A DNA stretch of 64,000 bases from Vulgatibacter incomptus_A (lineage in GTDB: Bacteria; Myxococcota; Myxococcia; Myxococcales; Vulgatibacteraceae). The notes under the pieces were generated by a model. The model was not told the DNA's origin and ran no database searches. It saw only the letters and a list, made by a program, of their open reading frames with translations. Position numbers and translations under genes: made by a program. How positions within the stretch are numbered: position 1 is the first letter of the stretch; every line of letters begins with the position of its first letter. Positions 9,988 through 18,228 of this stretch are shown one piece after another. The DNA lies in the NCBI GenBank assembly GCA_040391605.1, contig JBEBXK010000006.1, positions 1 through 64,000 on the forward strand, written 5' to 3'.

Positions 9988-12809
9988 TCGCTCGGCCTGC
10001 CCGGGCGCCCCTCCCCATCGATCCGCTGATCCCGGAGATCCTCGAGGCGCTCGGCCGCCACCCCTCGGTGGTGGTGGAGGCGCCGCCCGGGGCGGGAAAG
10101 ACCACCCGGGTGCCGATGGCCCTCCTCGAGTCAGGCCTGATCGAGGGCGAGATCCTCGTGCTCCAGCCGCGGCGCCTCCCGACTCGGCTGGCGGCCCAGC
10201 GGGTGGCCTCGGAGCTAGGGGAGAGGATCGGTGAGAGGGTCGGATACTCTTTGCGCTTCGATCAGGTCGGCGGCCCCCGGACCCGGCTCCGCTTCGTCAC
10301 CGAGGGGATCCTCACCAGACGCCTCCTCGCGGATCCCGGGCTGCGCGGCGTGGGCGCCGTCGTCCTGGACGAATTCCACGAACGGCACCTCGCCGGCGAT
10401 CTGGGGCTGGCCCTGCTGCGCCGCCTCCAGCGCGAGGGCCGCCCCGAGCTGCGGCTGGTGGTGATGTCGGCCACCCTGGCCGCTGGGCCGGTCGCTGCCT
10501 TCCTTGGCGACGCGCCCCGCCTGCGGAGCGAGGGACGCAGCTTCGAGCTGGAGATCCGGCATCAGGAGCGGCCGGACGATCGCCCCCTGCCCGAGCAGGT
10601 GGCGGGCGCGGTGAAGCGGCTGCTGCAGGAGGGGCTGGATGGAGACGTCCTCGTCTTCCTCCCGGGGGCCGCCGAGATCCGCCGGGCGGCGGAGGCCCTG
10701 TCGCCGATCGCCGAGGCCCAATCCCTGCTGGTGCTGCCGCTCCACGGCGATCTCCCTACGGCTGAGCAGGATCGTGCCGTGGCCCCCGCCGATCGCCGGA
10801 AGGTGATCCTCTCCACCAACGTCGCCGAGACCTCGCTGACCATCGACGGGATCGCCGCGGTGGTCGACTCCGGCCTGGCGCGGATCGCGGCGCACTCTCC
10901 CTGGAGCGGCCTCCCCACCCTGGAGGTCGGGAAGATCAGCCAGGCCTCCGCCATCCAGCGGGCGGGGCGCGCCGGCCGCACCCGCGCCGGCCTCGCGATC
11001 CGCCTCTACTCGCGAAACGACTTCGCCTCCCGGGCCGAGCGGGATCCCCCCGAGATCCACCGCCTCGACCTCGCGGAGCTCCTCCTCTCGATCCGCGGCG
11101 CCGGTGTCTCCGATCCCTCCACCTTCGGCTGGTTCGAGCCGCCCCTCCCCGCCGCCGTCGACGCCGCCGACTCCCTCCTCCGGCGCCTGGGCGCCCTCGA
11201 CGAGGCCGGCGCCCTCCTCCCGATCGGCAGGCGCCTCCTCCGCCTCCCCATCCACCCGCGCCTCGGCCGGATCGTCGTCGAGGGCGAGCGCCACGGCGTC
11301 GGCGCGGACGCCTGTGTGCTCGCCGCTCTCACCGCAGAGCGTGACCTGCGCCAGGACAGCCGGATCAGCTTCGGCGGCGGCCGGGCCCGCGCCGCCGCCG
11401 CCGGCTCCTCCGATCTCCTCGAGCTCCTCGAGCGCTTTCGCGAGGCCGAGCGCGCCCGCTTCGCACCCCAGCGCCTGCGATCGATGGGCCTCGATCCCCG
11501 AGCGGTCGACGCCGTCGATCGCTCCCGGCGCCAGCTCGAGCGGCTGCTGCGCGATCCGGATCGAGACGCTGCGGGCCGCGAGGCGAAGGCAGCTCCGATG
11601 GGTGGAGGCTCATCTCCAGGCGGCGCGCGCGGCGGAGGCGCGCAGAGCGTAGGGCCAGGTAACGGAGGTGCGCGCAGCGGCGGCCTACCGAGCGGAGGCG
11701 CCCGCGGCAGCAGCCCAAGGATCGGAGGTGCGCAGGGCGGGTGGCCACGAGGGGGCGTTGCCGAGCGGGCGCCGCAGAGCGCAGGCCCACCCCCGGGCCG
11801 CGGTGCCGGAGGGACGATCGATCCCGCCCACGAGGAGGCGCTGCTCCAATGTGTCCTCGCCGGCTTCCCCGATCGAGTGGCCCGCCGCCGCGGCCCTACG
11901 GGCCGTGAGCTGCTCCTCGCCGCCGGCGGATCGGCCGAGCTCGCCGAGGCCAGCGTCGTTCATGACTCCACCTTCATCGTAGCGGTGGCGGCAGAGGAGC
12001 GCAGCGGCAGGCAGCCCGGCGCGCGCGCGGGCCTGATCCGCCTCGCCTCCGCCATCGAGCCCGAGTGGCTGCTCGATCTCCACCCGGACGAGATCACCGA
12101 ATGCGAGGAGTGGATCTGGAACGACGCCGCCGAGCGGGTGGATCGGCTGAGCCAGCTTCGCTACGACGCCATCGCCATCGAGGAGAGCCGGGGTCCCGCG
12201 GCGCCTTCGGCCCGGACCGCCGAGGTGCTCGCGAAGGCCGCGATCGCCAAGGGGATCTCCGCCTTCGCAGGAGACGGCGCCGCCGACGCCGCCCTGATCC
12301 GACTCCAGCTCGCCCGTGAGGCGATGCCCGAGGCCCAGCTCCCCGCCCTCGGAGGCGCCGATCTCGAGGCGGCCTTGAGCGAGGCCTGCGAAGGATTGCG
12401 CAGCTTCGCCGAGCTGCGGGAGCGATCGATCCCCGCGCTCCTGCTCTCCCGCCTCGGCCCGGAGCAGCAGCGGCTCCTCGCCCGGGAGCTACCGGAGCGC
12501 CTCGCCCTCCCAGGCGGAAAGAGCGTGCCGATCCACTACGAGCCCGGCCGACCTCCCTGGATCGAGTCGCGGCTCCAGGACTTCTTTGGCATGATCCAGA
12601 GCCCGGCGATCGCCAGGGGCCGGGTCCCCCTCACGGTCCACCTCCTCGCGCCCAACCACCGCGCGGTCCAGGTGACCTCCGATCTCGCCGGCTTCTGGGA
12701 GCGCCACTACCCGGGGATCCGCAAGGAGCTCTCCCGCCGCTACCCCCGCCACGCCTGGCCCGAAGACGGCCGCAGCGCCAAACCGCCGGCAGGCGGACGC
12801 ATCCGTTAG
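9984..12809 (+). CDS. hrpB: ATP-dependent RNA helicase HrpB with a repeat-built insertion
   Basis: This is a DEAH/RHA-type helicase of 941 residues. The N-terminal RecA-like domain shows Walker A APPGAGKT (33-40), motif II as DEFH (129-132), SATLAAG, and in the second RecA domain NVAETSLTIDG and QRAGRAGR-type motif VI. Helicase-associated and HrpB C-terminal domains follow. HrpB proteins are usually near 810-860 residues; the excess here is explained by a Gly-rich insert at about residues 535-610, of which residues 551-590 are four 10-residue repeats. The insert separates the helicase-associated region from the C-terminal domain. It starts inside the stop of the preceding gene (4-base overlap). 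The cellular role of HrpB is not well defined in most bacteria. Confidence 0.93.
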   Translation: MIARPARAPLPIDPLIPEILEALGRHPSVVVEAPPGAGKTTRVPMALLESGLIEGEILVLQPRRLPTRLAAQRVASELGERIGERVGYSLRFDQVGGPRTRLRFVTEGILTRRLLADPGLRGVGAVVLDEFHERHLAGDLGLALLRRLQREGRPELRLVVMSATLAAGPVAAFLGDAPRLRSEGRSFELEIRHQERPDDRPLPEQVAGAVKRLLQEGLDGDVLVFLPGAAEIRRAAEALSPIAEAQSLLVLPLHGDLPTAEQDRAVAPADRRKVILSTNVAETSLTIDGIAAVVDSGLARIAAHSPWSGLPTLEVGKISQASAIQRAGRAGRTRAGLAIRLYSRNDFASRAERDPPEIHRLDLAELLLSIRGAGVSDPSTFGWFEPPLPAAVDAADSLLRRLGALDEAGALLPIGRRLLRLPIHPRLGRIVVEGERHGVGADACVLAALTAERDLRQDSRISFGGGRARAAAAGSSDLLELLERFREAERARFAPQRLRSMGLDPRAVDAVDRSRRQLERLLRDPDRDAAGREAKAAPMGGGSSPGGARGGGAQSVGPGNGGARSGGLPSGGARGSSPRIGGAQGGWPRGGVAERAPQSAGPPPGRGAGGTIDPAHEEALLQCVLAGFPDRVARRRGPTGRELLLAAGGSAELAEASVVHDSTFIVAVAAEERSGRQPGARAGLIRLASAIEPEWLLDLHPDEITECEEWIWNDAAERVDRLSQLRYDAIAIEESRGPAAPSARTAEVLAKAAIAKGISAFAGDGAADAALIRLQLAREAMPEAQLPALGGADLEAALSEACEGLRSFAELRERSIPALLLSRLGPEQQRLLARELPERLALPGGKSVPIHYEPGRPPWIESRLQDFFGMIQSPAIARGRVPLTVHLLAPNHRAVQVTSDLAGFWERHYPGIRKELSRRYPRHAWPEDGRSAKPPAGGRIR
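11634..11753 (+). repeat. Four in-frame 30-bp tandem repeats inside hrpB
   Basis: Four consecutive 30-base units each begin GGAGGYGCSC and encode ten residues: GGAQSVGPGN, GGARSGGLPS, GGARGSSPRI and GGAQGGWPRG. The pattern is GGA-(Q/R)-x3-P-like, flanked by further Gly/Ala/Pro-rich sequence. The length is a multiple of three, so the array keeps the reading frame and produces a flexible linker. Confidence 0.85.
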
Positions 12810-13104
12810 ATGGGTGAGCGAGGCGAGCGCGCGCCACGCCGACGGCTGGGACGACCGACCGGGTCGTAGCCACAGCTACGAGCCCGGGGGGGAGGACGGA
12901 GCACGTCGGCAGCAGCCAGCCCATCGTTCGCCGCCGCAGGCAGGGGCGAGGCTTCAGTGCCAGGAAAAAGAAATCGCGCGGGCGAGCTCGTTGAACGAGT
13001 CACCCGCGCGATCTCGATGGGCGACGGCAGGTCCTTCGCGCGCTCCGGAGGCGATCGAACGCCAGCAGGAGCCGCTCGCACCGAGCGTCGTCGTACGCTG
13101 GCGC
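12810..13104. other. Gene-free stretch between convergent hrpB and the cytochrome c gene
   Basis: No gene is supported here. It holds one convincing terminator (12964-13012), which serves the minus-strand cytochrome gene. A short dyad lies near 12869-12885 (GTAGC / GCTAC), but it has no U-tract. Confidence 0.6.
12964..13012 (-). terminator. Rho-independent terminator of the cytochrome c lipoprotein gene
   Basis: Read on the minus strand, ATCGCGCGGG pairs with CCCGCGCGAT (10 bp; 13003-13012 with 12973-12982). An inner CTCGT/ACGAG stem extends the hairpin, and a T-rich run (TTTCTTTTT) follows. It lies about 90 bases after the stop codon at 13105. Confidence 0.75.
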
Positions 13105-13626
13105 CTACTTCTTGCCGAAGCTGCGGATCTTCTGGACGAGCGCCTCGACGACCTCGGGCTTGTCCTTGAGCGAGGGGTTGCCGGGCATCAGCGGGCTCTT
13201 GCCCACAGCGGGGCCGCCGTCGACGATGACCTTGCGCATCTCCTCGTCGCTGACCCGATCCTGGAACTCCTTGGTATCGAAGCTCGCCGGCTTGACGGGG
13301 AAGGCGGCGGCGGCAGGGCCATCGCCGTGGCCGGTGGCGCCGTGGCAGGTGGAGCAGAGCGAGGCGAAGAGGCTGTCGGCCTCCTTCTGGGCCTCGGGGG
13401 AGACCTTGACCGCCTCCTCCTTTTTGCCTTCCTCGGCGGGAGCGGCCGGGGCCTCGGAGGGCGCCGGCTTCTGGGCCGGGGCCGGGGCGGTGGGGCTCGG
13501 CGACGGCTGCGCGGGGGGCTTGGGGTTGGCGGGCTGCGTCTCCGTGCCGCCCTTGCAGGCGACGCCGGCGACCATCAGGAGCGCCGCGAGGGTAGAGGTC
13601 AAGACGAGACGGGTGGAGCGATTCAT
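13105..13626 (-). CDS. Monoheme c-type cytochrome lipoprotein
   Basis: The 173-residue protein has a signal peptide ending in a VAC-type lipobox (modified Cys about position 24). A long Pro/Ala/Gln/Glu linker at about residues 30-72 follows, then a class I cytochrome c domain with heme site CSTCH at 91-95 and a candidate Met ligand in KSPLMPG. The linker would let the heme domain swing from the outer leaflet, suggesting a membrane-tethered electron shuttle, perhaps between complex III and an oxidase; that role is inferred. An AGGAG Shine-Dalgarno precedes the ATG. It stands alone, with its own terminator downstream and an inverted repeat upstream. Confidence 0.85.
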   Translation of the reverse strand: MNRSTRLVLTSTLAALLMVAGVACKGGTETQPANPKPPAQPSPSPTAPAPAQKPAPSEAPAAPAEEGKKEEAVKVSPEAQKEADSLFASLCSTCHGATGHGDGPAAAAFPVKPASFDTKEFQDRVSDEEMRKVIVDGGPAVGKSPLMPGNPSLKDKPEVVEALVQKIRSFGKK

Positions 13627-13655
13627 GGCGCGATCTCCTCAAATGAAATTCGTAC

Positions 13656-13684
13656 CGAAAGTGCGCTAGGGCTTTTCACTTTCG
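13656..13684. promoter_or_regulatory. Inverted repeat upstream of the cytochrome c gene, possible operator
   Basis: CGAAAGTG-N13-CACTTTCG is a perfect 8-bp inverted repeat whose near edge is 30 bases upstream of the ATG at 13626. A TTGACG hexamer, a possible -35, lies just upstream on the minus strand, so the dyad overlaps where RNA polymerase would bind. The regulator is unknown. Confidence 0.35.
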
Positions 13685-13820
13685 CCGCCTCCCGTCAAGA
13701 CTTCGGCTGCGGGCTTATGAGGAGAGTAAGCGGAGGAGTCCGCCGAATCGCCATCGAGAGCGGGAGGAGGGCTCGCTCGCCATCCCGCGCCTCCCGTCCG
13801 CGGCGGATTGCCAAGCACCC

Positions 13821-13904
13821 GGCGCCTATGAAAAGACCACCGCCGCGAGAGCGAAGTCTTCTCGGCGTCGCTACGCGCGAAGGCGCCCTTGGCGCTCGCT
13901 CGCC
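13821..13904 (-). repeat. Diverged copy of the dispersed terminator-type repeat
   Basis: On the minus strand this stretch shows, in order, GGCGAGCGAGCGCC, GCGCGTAGCG and TTTTCATAGGCGCC. These match the order of blocks in the atpC-downstream array (GGCGAGCGA, GTAGCGCG, TTTTCACAGGCTCC). The middle hairpin is not conserved. It is weaker than the copies at 56 and 61 kb. Confidence 0.4.
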
Positions 13905-13927
13905 CCTCCTCGCAGGAGATCCTCCCC

Positions 13928-14872
13928 TTGGACCACCCGACCCCCGACAGCCCCTTCGCCAACCGGCTCCGCAAGATCGCGCCTCGTCGGCTGCGCGAGA
14001 GCGCGCGCCGAGGCCTGAGCGCCTTCCGCCTCTACGACTCGGACATCCCCGAGTACCGCTTCACCGTCGATTGGTACGCCGGCTCGGTGCAGGTGGTGGA
14101 GCTGGCGCGTCGCGGCTTCGTCTCCACTGCCGCCAGGGACGCCCAGCGCGCCGAGGTCCAGGCCGCGGTCGAGGCGGTGCTGCAGGTGCCGCCCGAAAAG
14201 GTCCATTGGAAGGTCCGCGCGCCCAAGGTCTGGGGCGCCGAGCAATACGAGAAGCTCAGCGCCACCGGCAGCCGTCTCGTGGTCGAGGAGCAGGGCCTCC
14301 GCTTCTGGGTCAACCTCGAGGACTACCTGGACACCGGCCTCTTCCTCGACCACCGCCTCACCCGCGCCCGCATCCGGGACGAGGCCCGCGGCAAGCGATT
14401 CCTCAACCTCTTCTGCTACACCGGCGCGTTCACAGTCTACGCCGCGGCAGGCGGCGCCAGCCACACCGTCTCCGTGGACCTCTCCAATACCTACCTCGAC
14501 TGGACCCGCGACAACCTGATCCTCAACGGCTTGGACGATCCACGCCACGAGCTGATCCGCTCGGACGTCACCCGCTGGCTGGTGCAGGAACGAGGCGCCC
14601 TCTTCGATCTCATCGTCCTCGATCCGCCGTCCTTCTCCGCCTCCAAGAAGATGAGCGCCACCTTCGATATCCAGCGGGATCACGTGCGTCTCCTTCGCGA
14701 CACCACCGCCCTCCTCGCCCCGGGCGGCGTCCTCTATTTCTCCACCAACTTCACCGGCTTCGACCCCGACTTCGCCGCCCTGCCCGCCCTCAACTTCGAG
14801 GAGCTCACCCCCCGCTCCATCCCGGACGACATCCGCAACCGCACGATCCACCGCTGCTGGCGGATCATGTAG
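13928..14872 (+). CDS. Class I SAM-dependent rRNA methyltransferase, RlmK-like
   Basis: The start is the TTG at 13928, which has GCAGGAG ten to sixteen bases upstream; an earlier TTG at 13889 keeps the frame but lacks a ribosome site. The 314-residue protein begins FANRLRKIAPRRLRESAR and continues with RLYDSDIPEYRFTVDWY, the pattern of the C-terminal half of E. coli RlmL (the RlmK domain, 23S rRNA m7G methylation). The SAM site is LNLFCYTGAFTVYAA, the acidic ribose ligand is in VSVDLS, and the catalytic-region motif is LDPPSFSASKK. The THUMP/RlmL half is absent, so it is a stand-alone RlmK-type enzyme. The exact target base is inferred by homology. Confidence 0.85.
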   Translation: MDHPTPDSPFANRLRKIAPRRLRESARRGLSAFRLYDSDIPEYRFTVDWYAGSVQVVELARRGFVSTAARDAQRAEVQAAVEAVLQVPPEKVHWKVRAPKVWGAEQYEKLSATGSRLVVEEQGLRFWVNLEDYLDTGLFLDHRLTRARIRDEARGKRFLNLFCYTGAFTVYAAAGGASHTVSVDLSNTYLDWTRDNLILNGLDDPRHELIRSDVTRWLVQERGALFDLIVLDPPSFSASKKMSATFDIQRDHVRLLRDTTALLAPGGVLYFSTNFTGFDPDFAALPALNFEELTPRSIPDDIRNRTIHRCWRIM

Positions 14873-15176
14873 GCCGCGTGAGACACGGGATCCGATCGGC
14901 GAACGAAGGGCGTCGAGGCTTCACTCGAAGAGATGATGCTCTCAAAACAGAGTTCAAGACACCGCAGCTCACGTCGGGCCCTGCTCTGAGCCTCACGCCC
15001 TGGTCGTCGAAGGCGCTGGCAGGCGCCGAGTCCCCGAGACCAGAGTGGTTTCATTTCTGGCACCGACTCGAGGACCGTTCGAAAGAGCACGGACGTCTGT
15101 GAAGATCGCGGGCTATCTGAAGCGCCTCGCGCGGTGGTAGGCTCCTCCATCGGCTGCTCGCCTCTCGGGAGAGGAT
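14873..15176. other. Gene-free stretch before the Cys-rich lipoprotein
   Basis: About 300 bases without a supported gene, terminator or repeat. It presumably contains the promoter of the 15177 gene. Confidence 0.4.
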
Positions 15177-15611
15177 ATGAGAACGCTCTTCTTTTCGATC
15201 GTGTTGGCAGGCATGGCGGCGGCATGTGGCGACTCCGCCATCGATGAGCTGCGGTCCCTCGCCGAGCGCGACGCACCATGTACGACGGCCGCGGACTGCT
15301 GCGTGGTCTTCGAGCCTTGCCACGCGGCGGCGTACGTCGTCGGCGAGGCCGACTTCTCCCGGGCGAAGAAGCTCGCGTCCGAGGTAGACGACTCCGAGTG
15401 CGTCAGGTGCGCGAGCCGTCCGGTCGAGGTCGAGTGCGTGGAGGGGGGCTGCACGGGCCGGGAGGTGTGGTTCGAGGAGGCGAGCGAAGGCCACTCCCGA
15501 TCGCATTGCGGCCCGGTGGAGCCGCAGGCGGAGGAGGAGAGGCCACCCGCGGGCGCGCTCGCACCTGCCACGGACCTCGGGTCCGGGCGCGTGCTGGGAT
15601 GCGGTTCCTGA
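15177..15611 (+). CDS. Cys-rich lipoprotein of unknown function
   Basis: The 144-residue protein has a signal peptide ending in AAAC (modified Cys 17). The mature part holds about ten more Cys, including a CC pair in TTAADCCVVFEPC, spaced as in small disulfide-stabilised secreted proteins of myxobacteria. The C-terminal 35 residues are Pro/Ala/Glu-rich. A good ribosome site (GGGAGAGG) precedes the ATG. There is no recognisable enzyme motif and no obvious operon partner. I do not recognise the family; an outer-surface structural or binding role is only a guess. Confidence 0.65.
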   Translation: MRTLFFSIVLAGMAAACGDSAIDELRSLAERDAPCTTAADCCVVFEPCHAAAYVVGEADFSRAKKLASEVDDSECVRCASRPVEVECVEGGCTGREVWFEEASEGHSRSHCGPVEPQAEEERPPAGALAPATDLGSGRVLGCGS

Positions 15612-15787
15612 GCGCCAGCGCATCTACGCATGAAGGGGCGCCTGGAACGATCGTGAATCGTCGCGGGTTCTGAGCCAGGCCGCCGAGAGGCGTCCGAGGC
15701 CGGCGCCGCCGATCGAAGCCGCCGAACGGCGCGGCCGGCTTTACCGTGGAGGCGGTTGACGGTACAGAAGACGGAGCGCGAACCGAG

Positions 15788-16831
15788 ATGCTGCCCACCC
15801 CACCCGACGACGACCTGCCCAAGCGGGACAAAGAGATCCTGCGGGCGATCGTCCAGGACTTCATCGCGACCGGCGAGCCGGTGGGGTCACAGGCGATCGC
15901 GCCGCGCTACGAGCTCTCCTCCGCCACCGTGCGCAGCGCCATGGCCGACCTCGAGGCGCTGGGCTACCTCGAGAAGCCTCATACCTCGGCGGGGCGGATC
16001 CCCACCGACAAGGGCTTTCGCCTCTACGTGGACAGCCTGCTGCGGGTGCGGGCGCCCGGGGTGAAGGATCGGGAACGGATCGAGCGCACGGTGCAGCCGG
16101 CCCCGCTTGGCGAGCTGATGGCGGGGACGGGGAAGCTCCTGCACCAGCTCACCCGCCACGCTGCGGTGGTGATGGCGCCCGATCTGGATCAGACCATGAT
16201 CCGCCGGATCGAGTTCGTGCGCCTGCGAGAGGATCGGGTCCTCGCGATCCTGGTCACCCAGGCCGGGCTGGTGCAGAACCGGCTGATCACCCTGGACTTC
16301 CCCCTGCTGCCGTCAGAGCTCGAGCACGCCACCCACGTGGTCAACGAGCTCCTGGGCGAGCTCTCCCTCGATCAGATCCAGCTGAAGCTTCGGCAGGAGC
16401 GCGAGCGGGATCAGGCCCTCTACGACGAGCTCCACCGCAAGACCCTGGTCCTCGCCCAACAGGCCTTCGACGGCAAGTCCGCCACCGAACAAGTGGTAGT
16501 CGAGGGAGAAGCGAGCTTCCTCGACGAGCCCGCCTTCGCGGAAGATCTCGAGAAGATGCGCAAGCTCTTCAACTCCCTCGCCGAGAAGGATCGCCTGCTC
16601 CTCGTCCTGCGCCGCGCCATCGAAGGCCGCGACATCCAGATCTTCATCGGCGCCGAGAGCGAGTTCGCCGGGGTGCCAGGCGTCTCCCTCGTAGCCGCCC
16701 CCTACACCCAAGGTGGACGAATCCTCGGCGCATTGGCGGTCGTCGGCCCCACCCGGATGAACTACGCCCGCGTGATCCCCGTCGTGGACTACACGGCAAG
16801 GGCCGTCTCCCGCTCCCTCGGCCTCGGTTGA
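15788..16831 (+). CDS. hrcA: Heat-inducible transcription repressor HrcA
   Basis: The start is placed at the ATG at 15788 (347 residues), which has GGAGCG upstream; a GTG at 15746 would add 14 residues. The N-terminal winged helix is clear (LPKRDKEILRAIVQDFIATGEPVGSQAIA, with SSATVRSAMADLEALGYLEKPHTSAGRIPTDKGFRLYVD), followed by the GAF-like and dimerisation domains and the usual IGAESEF and GALAVVGPTRMNYARVIP ending. HrcA represses groESL and dnaK operons through CIRCE elements. Here grpE and dnaK do not follow it, and I saw no CIRCE inverted repeat in this window, so its targets lie elsewhere. Confidence 0.93.
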   Translation: MLPTPPDDDLPKRDKEILRAIVQDFIATGEPVGSQAIAPRYELSSATVRSAMADLEALGYLEKPHTSAGRIPTDKGFRLYVDSLLRVRAPGVKDRERIERTVQPAPLGELMAGTGKLLHQLTRHAAVVMAPDLDQTMIRRIEFVRLREDRVLAILVTQAGLVQNRLITLDFPLLPSELEHATHVVNELLGELSLDQIQLKLRQERERDQALYDELHRKTLVLAQQAFDGKSATEQVVVEGEASFLDEPAFAEDLEKMRKLFNSLAEKDRLLLVLRRAIEGRDIQIFIGAESEFAGVPGVSLVAAPYTQGGRILGALAVVGPTRMNYARVIPVVDYTARAVSRSLGLG

Positions 16832-16884
16832 GCCAAAGACGAAATTGCAGACTCTCAAATCCTGAGGCGAACTACCGAAGAGAT

Positions 16885-16909
16885 TCCCCTCGCACCGAAC
16901 ACGAGGGGA
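16885..16909. terminator. Hairpin between convergent hrcA and the DUF1634 gene
   Basis: TCCCCTCG and CGAGGGGA form an 8-bp stem with a 9-base loop, 53 bases after the hrcA stop. There is no clear U-tract, so it would be a weak or Rho-assisted terminator. Confidence 0.4.
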
Positions 16910-16986
16910 GGGATTCGCTCTCACTCGTTTCGGGGACGATTCGTCCGCTGAGACTTACCGAGGGACGAGTGCGCCTGCGCGATCCA

Positions 16987-17445
16987 TCAGCCTTCGGCTT
17001 TGCCGAGGAGCATCGAGAGGGCGAGGAGGAGGAGGACGCCCAGGCCGATCAGGGCCTGCTTGCGCTCGCCGGCTCTGGCGAAGATCGGGATGGAGAGGGC
17101 GACCCGCGCCACCGGGGTGAGGGCGAGCGCGAGGATGCCGAGCTGGGCCAGGGATTGGAGGCCGGGCGTATGGCCCTGCCAGAGATCCTGGAGCGAGCCG
17201 CCGCCGCCGTGGATGGGTAGGCCGAAGAGGAGGGAGATCGCTAGGGCGGCTCCGAGGAGGGAGGCGGCGGAGAGGACCCCACCTCGTAAGACCAGGGCGA
17301 GCAGGAGCTCGCTGCGCGCGTCGTCGTCGGGGTGGGGGGCGCCGAGGTTGGCGGGGGGGAAGGCGGCTTCGTTCGAGGCGAGCGTCGCCCGCTCGACGGG
17401 GGCGACGCTGCTTTCGCCCGTCGTCTGCACGGGGCCATCGCTCAC
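16987..17445 (-). CDS. DUF1634 membrane protein, partner of the TauE permease
   Basis: The 152-residue protein has a roughly 40-residue hydrophilic N-terminus and three hydrophobic helices (about 49-75, 95-115 and 129-147), the usual DUF1634 arrangement with L-R-x-G before the first helix. Genes of this family are commonly found directly after TauE/SafE permeases, and here the ATG overlaps the permease stop by 4 bases, so the two are coupled. An accessory role to the transporter is inferred from that association. Confidence 0.8.
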   Translation of the reverse strand: MSDGPVQTTGESSVAPVERATLASNEAAFPPANLGAPHPDDDARSELLLALVLRGGVLSAASLLGAALAISLLFGLPIHGGGGSLQDLWQGHTPGLQSLAQLGILALALTPVARVALSIPIFARAGERKQALIGLGVLLLLALSMLLGKAEG

Positions 17446-18224
17446 GTCCAGCTCCAGAGATCGACCCCGAGGCCCTTGGTCAGCATCTGGACGCCGAGGG
17501 CGAGGAGGAGCACGGCGAAGACGCCCTTGAGCCTGGCGGTGGGGACGTGGGGCATGGCCATGGCGCCGAGCATCGCGCCAGCGAGGACGCCGAGGACGGT
17601 GGGGACGACGATCTCGAGGTCGAGGAGACCGCGGGAGAGATAGACGAAGACGCTGGCGGACGCGGTTACGCCGATCATCAAGTTGCTGGTGGCGGTGGCG
17701 ACCTTGAAGGGCACGCCCATGATCATGGTCATCACCGGGACCTTGATGGGGCCCCCGCCGATGCCGAGCACCGCCGAGAGGGTGCCGGCGCCGACGGAGG
17801 CGGCGTAGCCCAGGGGGAGGTGGCGGACCTCGACGCCCTGCCCTTCGAACGAGGCGGCCTCGTCCGCCGGCGCCTTGCGGAGCATGGAGCGGGCGGCGGG
17901 GATCACCATCAGGGCGAAGAGGATCTGGATCGCGGAGGTGGGGAGCAGGGGCGCGACGAACGCGCCCAGGATCGCGCCGGCGACGGTGAAGATCTCGAGC
18001 TTCATGCCGAGACGGACGTCGCAGCGATGGTCGCGGACGTAGGTGGCGGCGGCGCCGCTGGAGCTGGCGATGACGCAGACCAGGGAGGCGGCGACGGCGT
18101 GCTGCATGGGGACGCCGAAGGCCAGGCTGAGCACGGGCACGAGGATGATCCCGCCGCCGATGCCGAGGAGGGCGCCGAGGGCTCCGGCACCCAGGCCGGT
18201 GGCGAAGAGGAGCGAAGGGATCAA
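17442..18224 (-). CDS. TauE/SafE family anion (sulfite/organosulfonate) exporter
   Basis: The start is placed at the TTG at 18224, 4 bases after the lgt stop; the frame is open further upstream only inside lgt. The 260-residue product has about eight membrane helices in two repeats, each with the family's glycine motif: GALLGIGGGIILVPVL in the first half and SAVLGIGGGPIKVPVM in the second. Members export sulfite, sulfonates or related anions; the substrate here is not predictable. It is coupled to DUF1634 downstream and follows lgt in the ileS-lspA-lgt run. Confidence 0.87.
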   Translation of the reverse strand: MIPSLLFATGLGAGALGALLGIGGGIILVPVLSLAFGVPMQHAVAASLVCVIASSSGAAATYVRDHRCDVRLGMKLEIFTVAGAILGAFVAPLLPTSAIQILFALMVIPAARSMLRKAPADEAASFEGQGVEVRHLPLGYAASVGAGTLSAVLGIGGGPIKVPVMTMIMGVPFKVATATSNLMIGVTASASVFVYLSRGLLDLEIVVPTVLGVLAGAMLGAMAMPHVPTARLKGVFAVLLLALGVQMLTKGLGVDLWSWT

Positions 18225-18228
18225 GCGA

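Noticed and set aside
13821..13904. Terminator or promoter of the methyltransferase gene
   Set aside because: The stem is poor; it is better explained as a diverged member of the repeat family.
12814..15102. 762-codon plus-strand frame across 13-15 kb
   Set aside because: It crosses a terminator, the antisense of a cytochrome c gene and another frame of the methyltransferase gene; no motifs.
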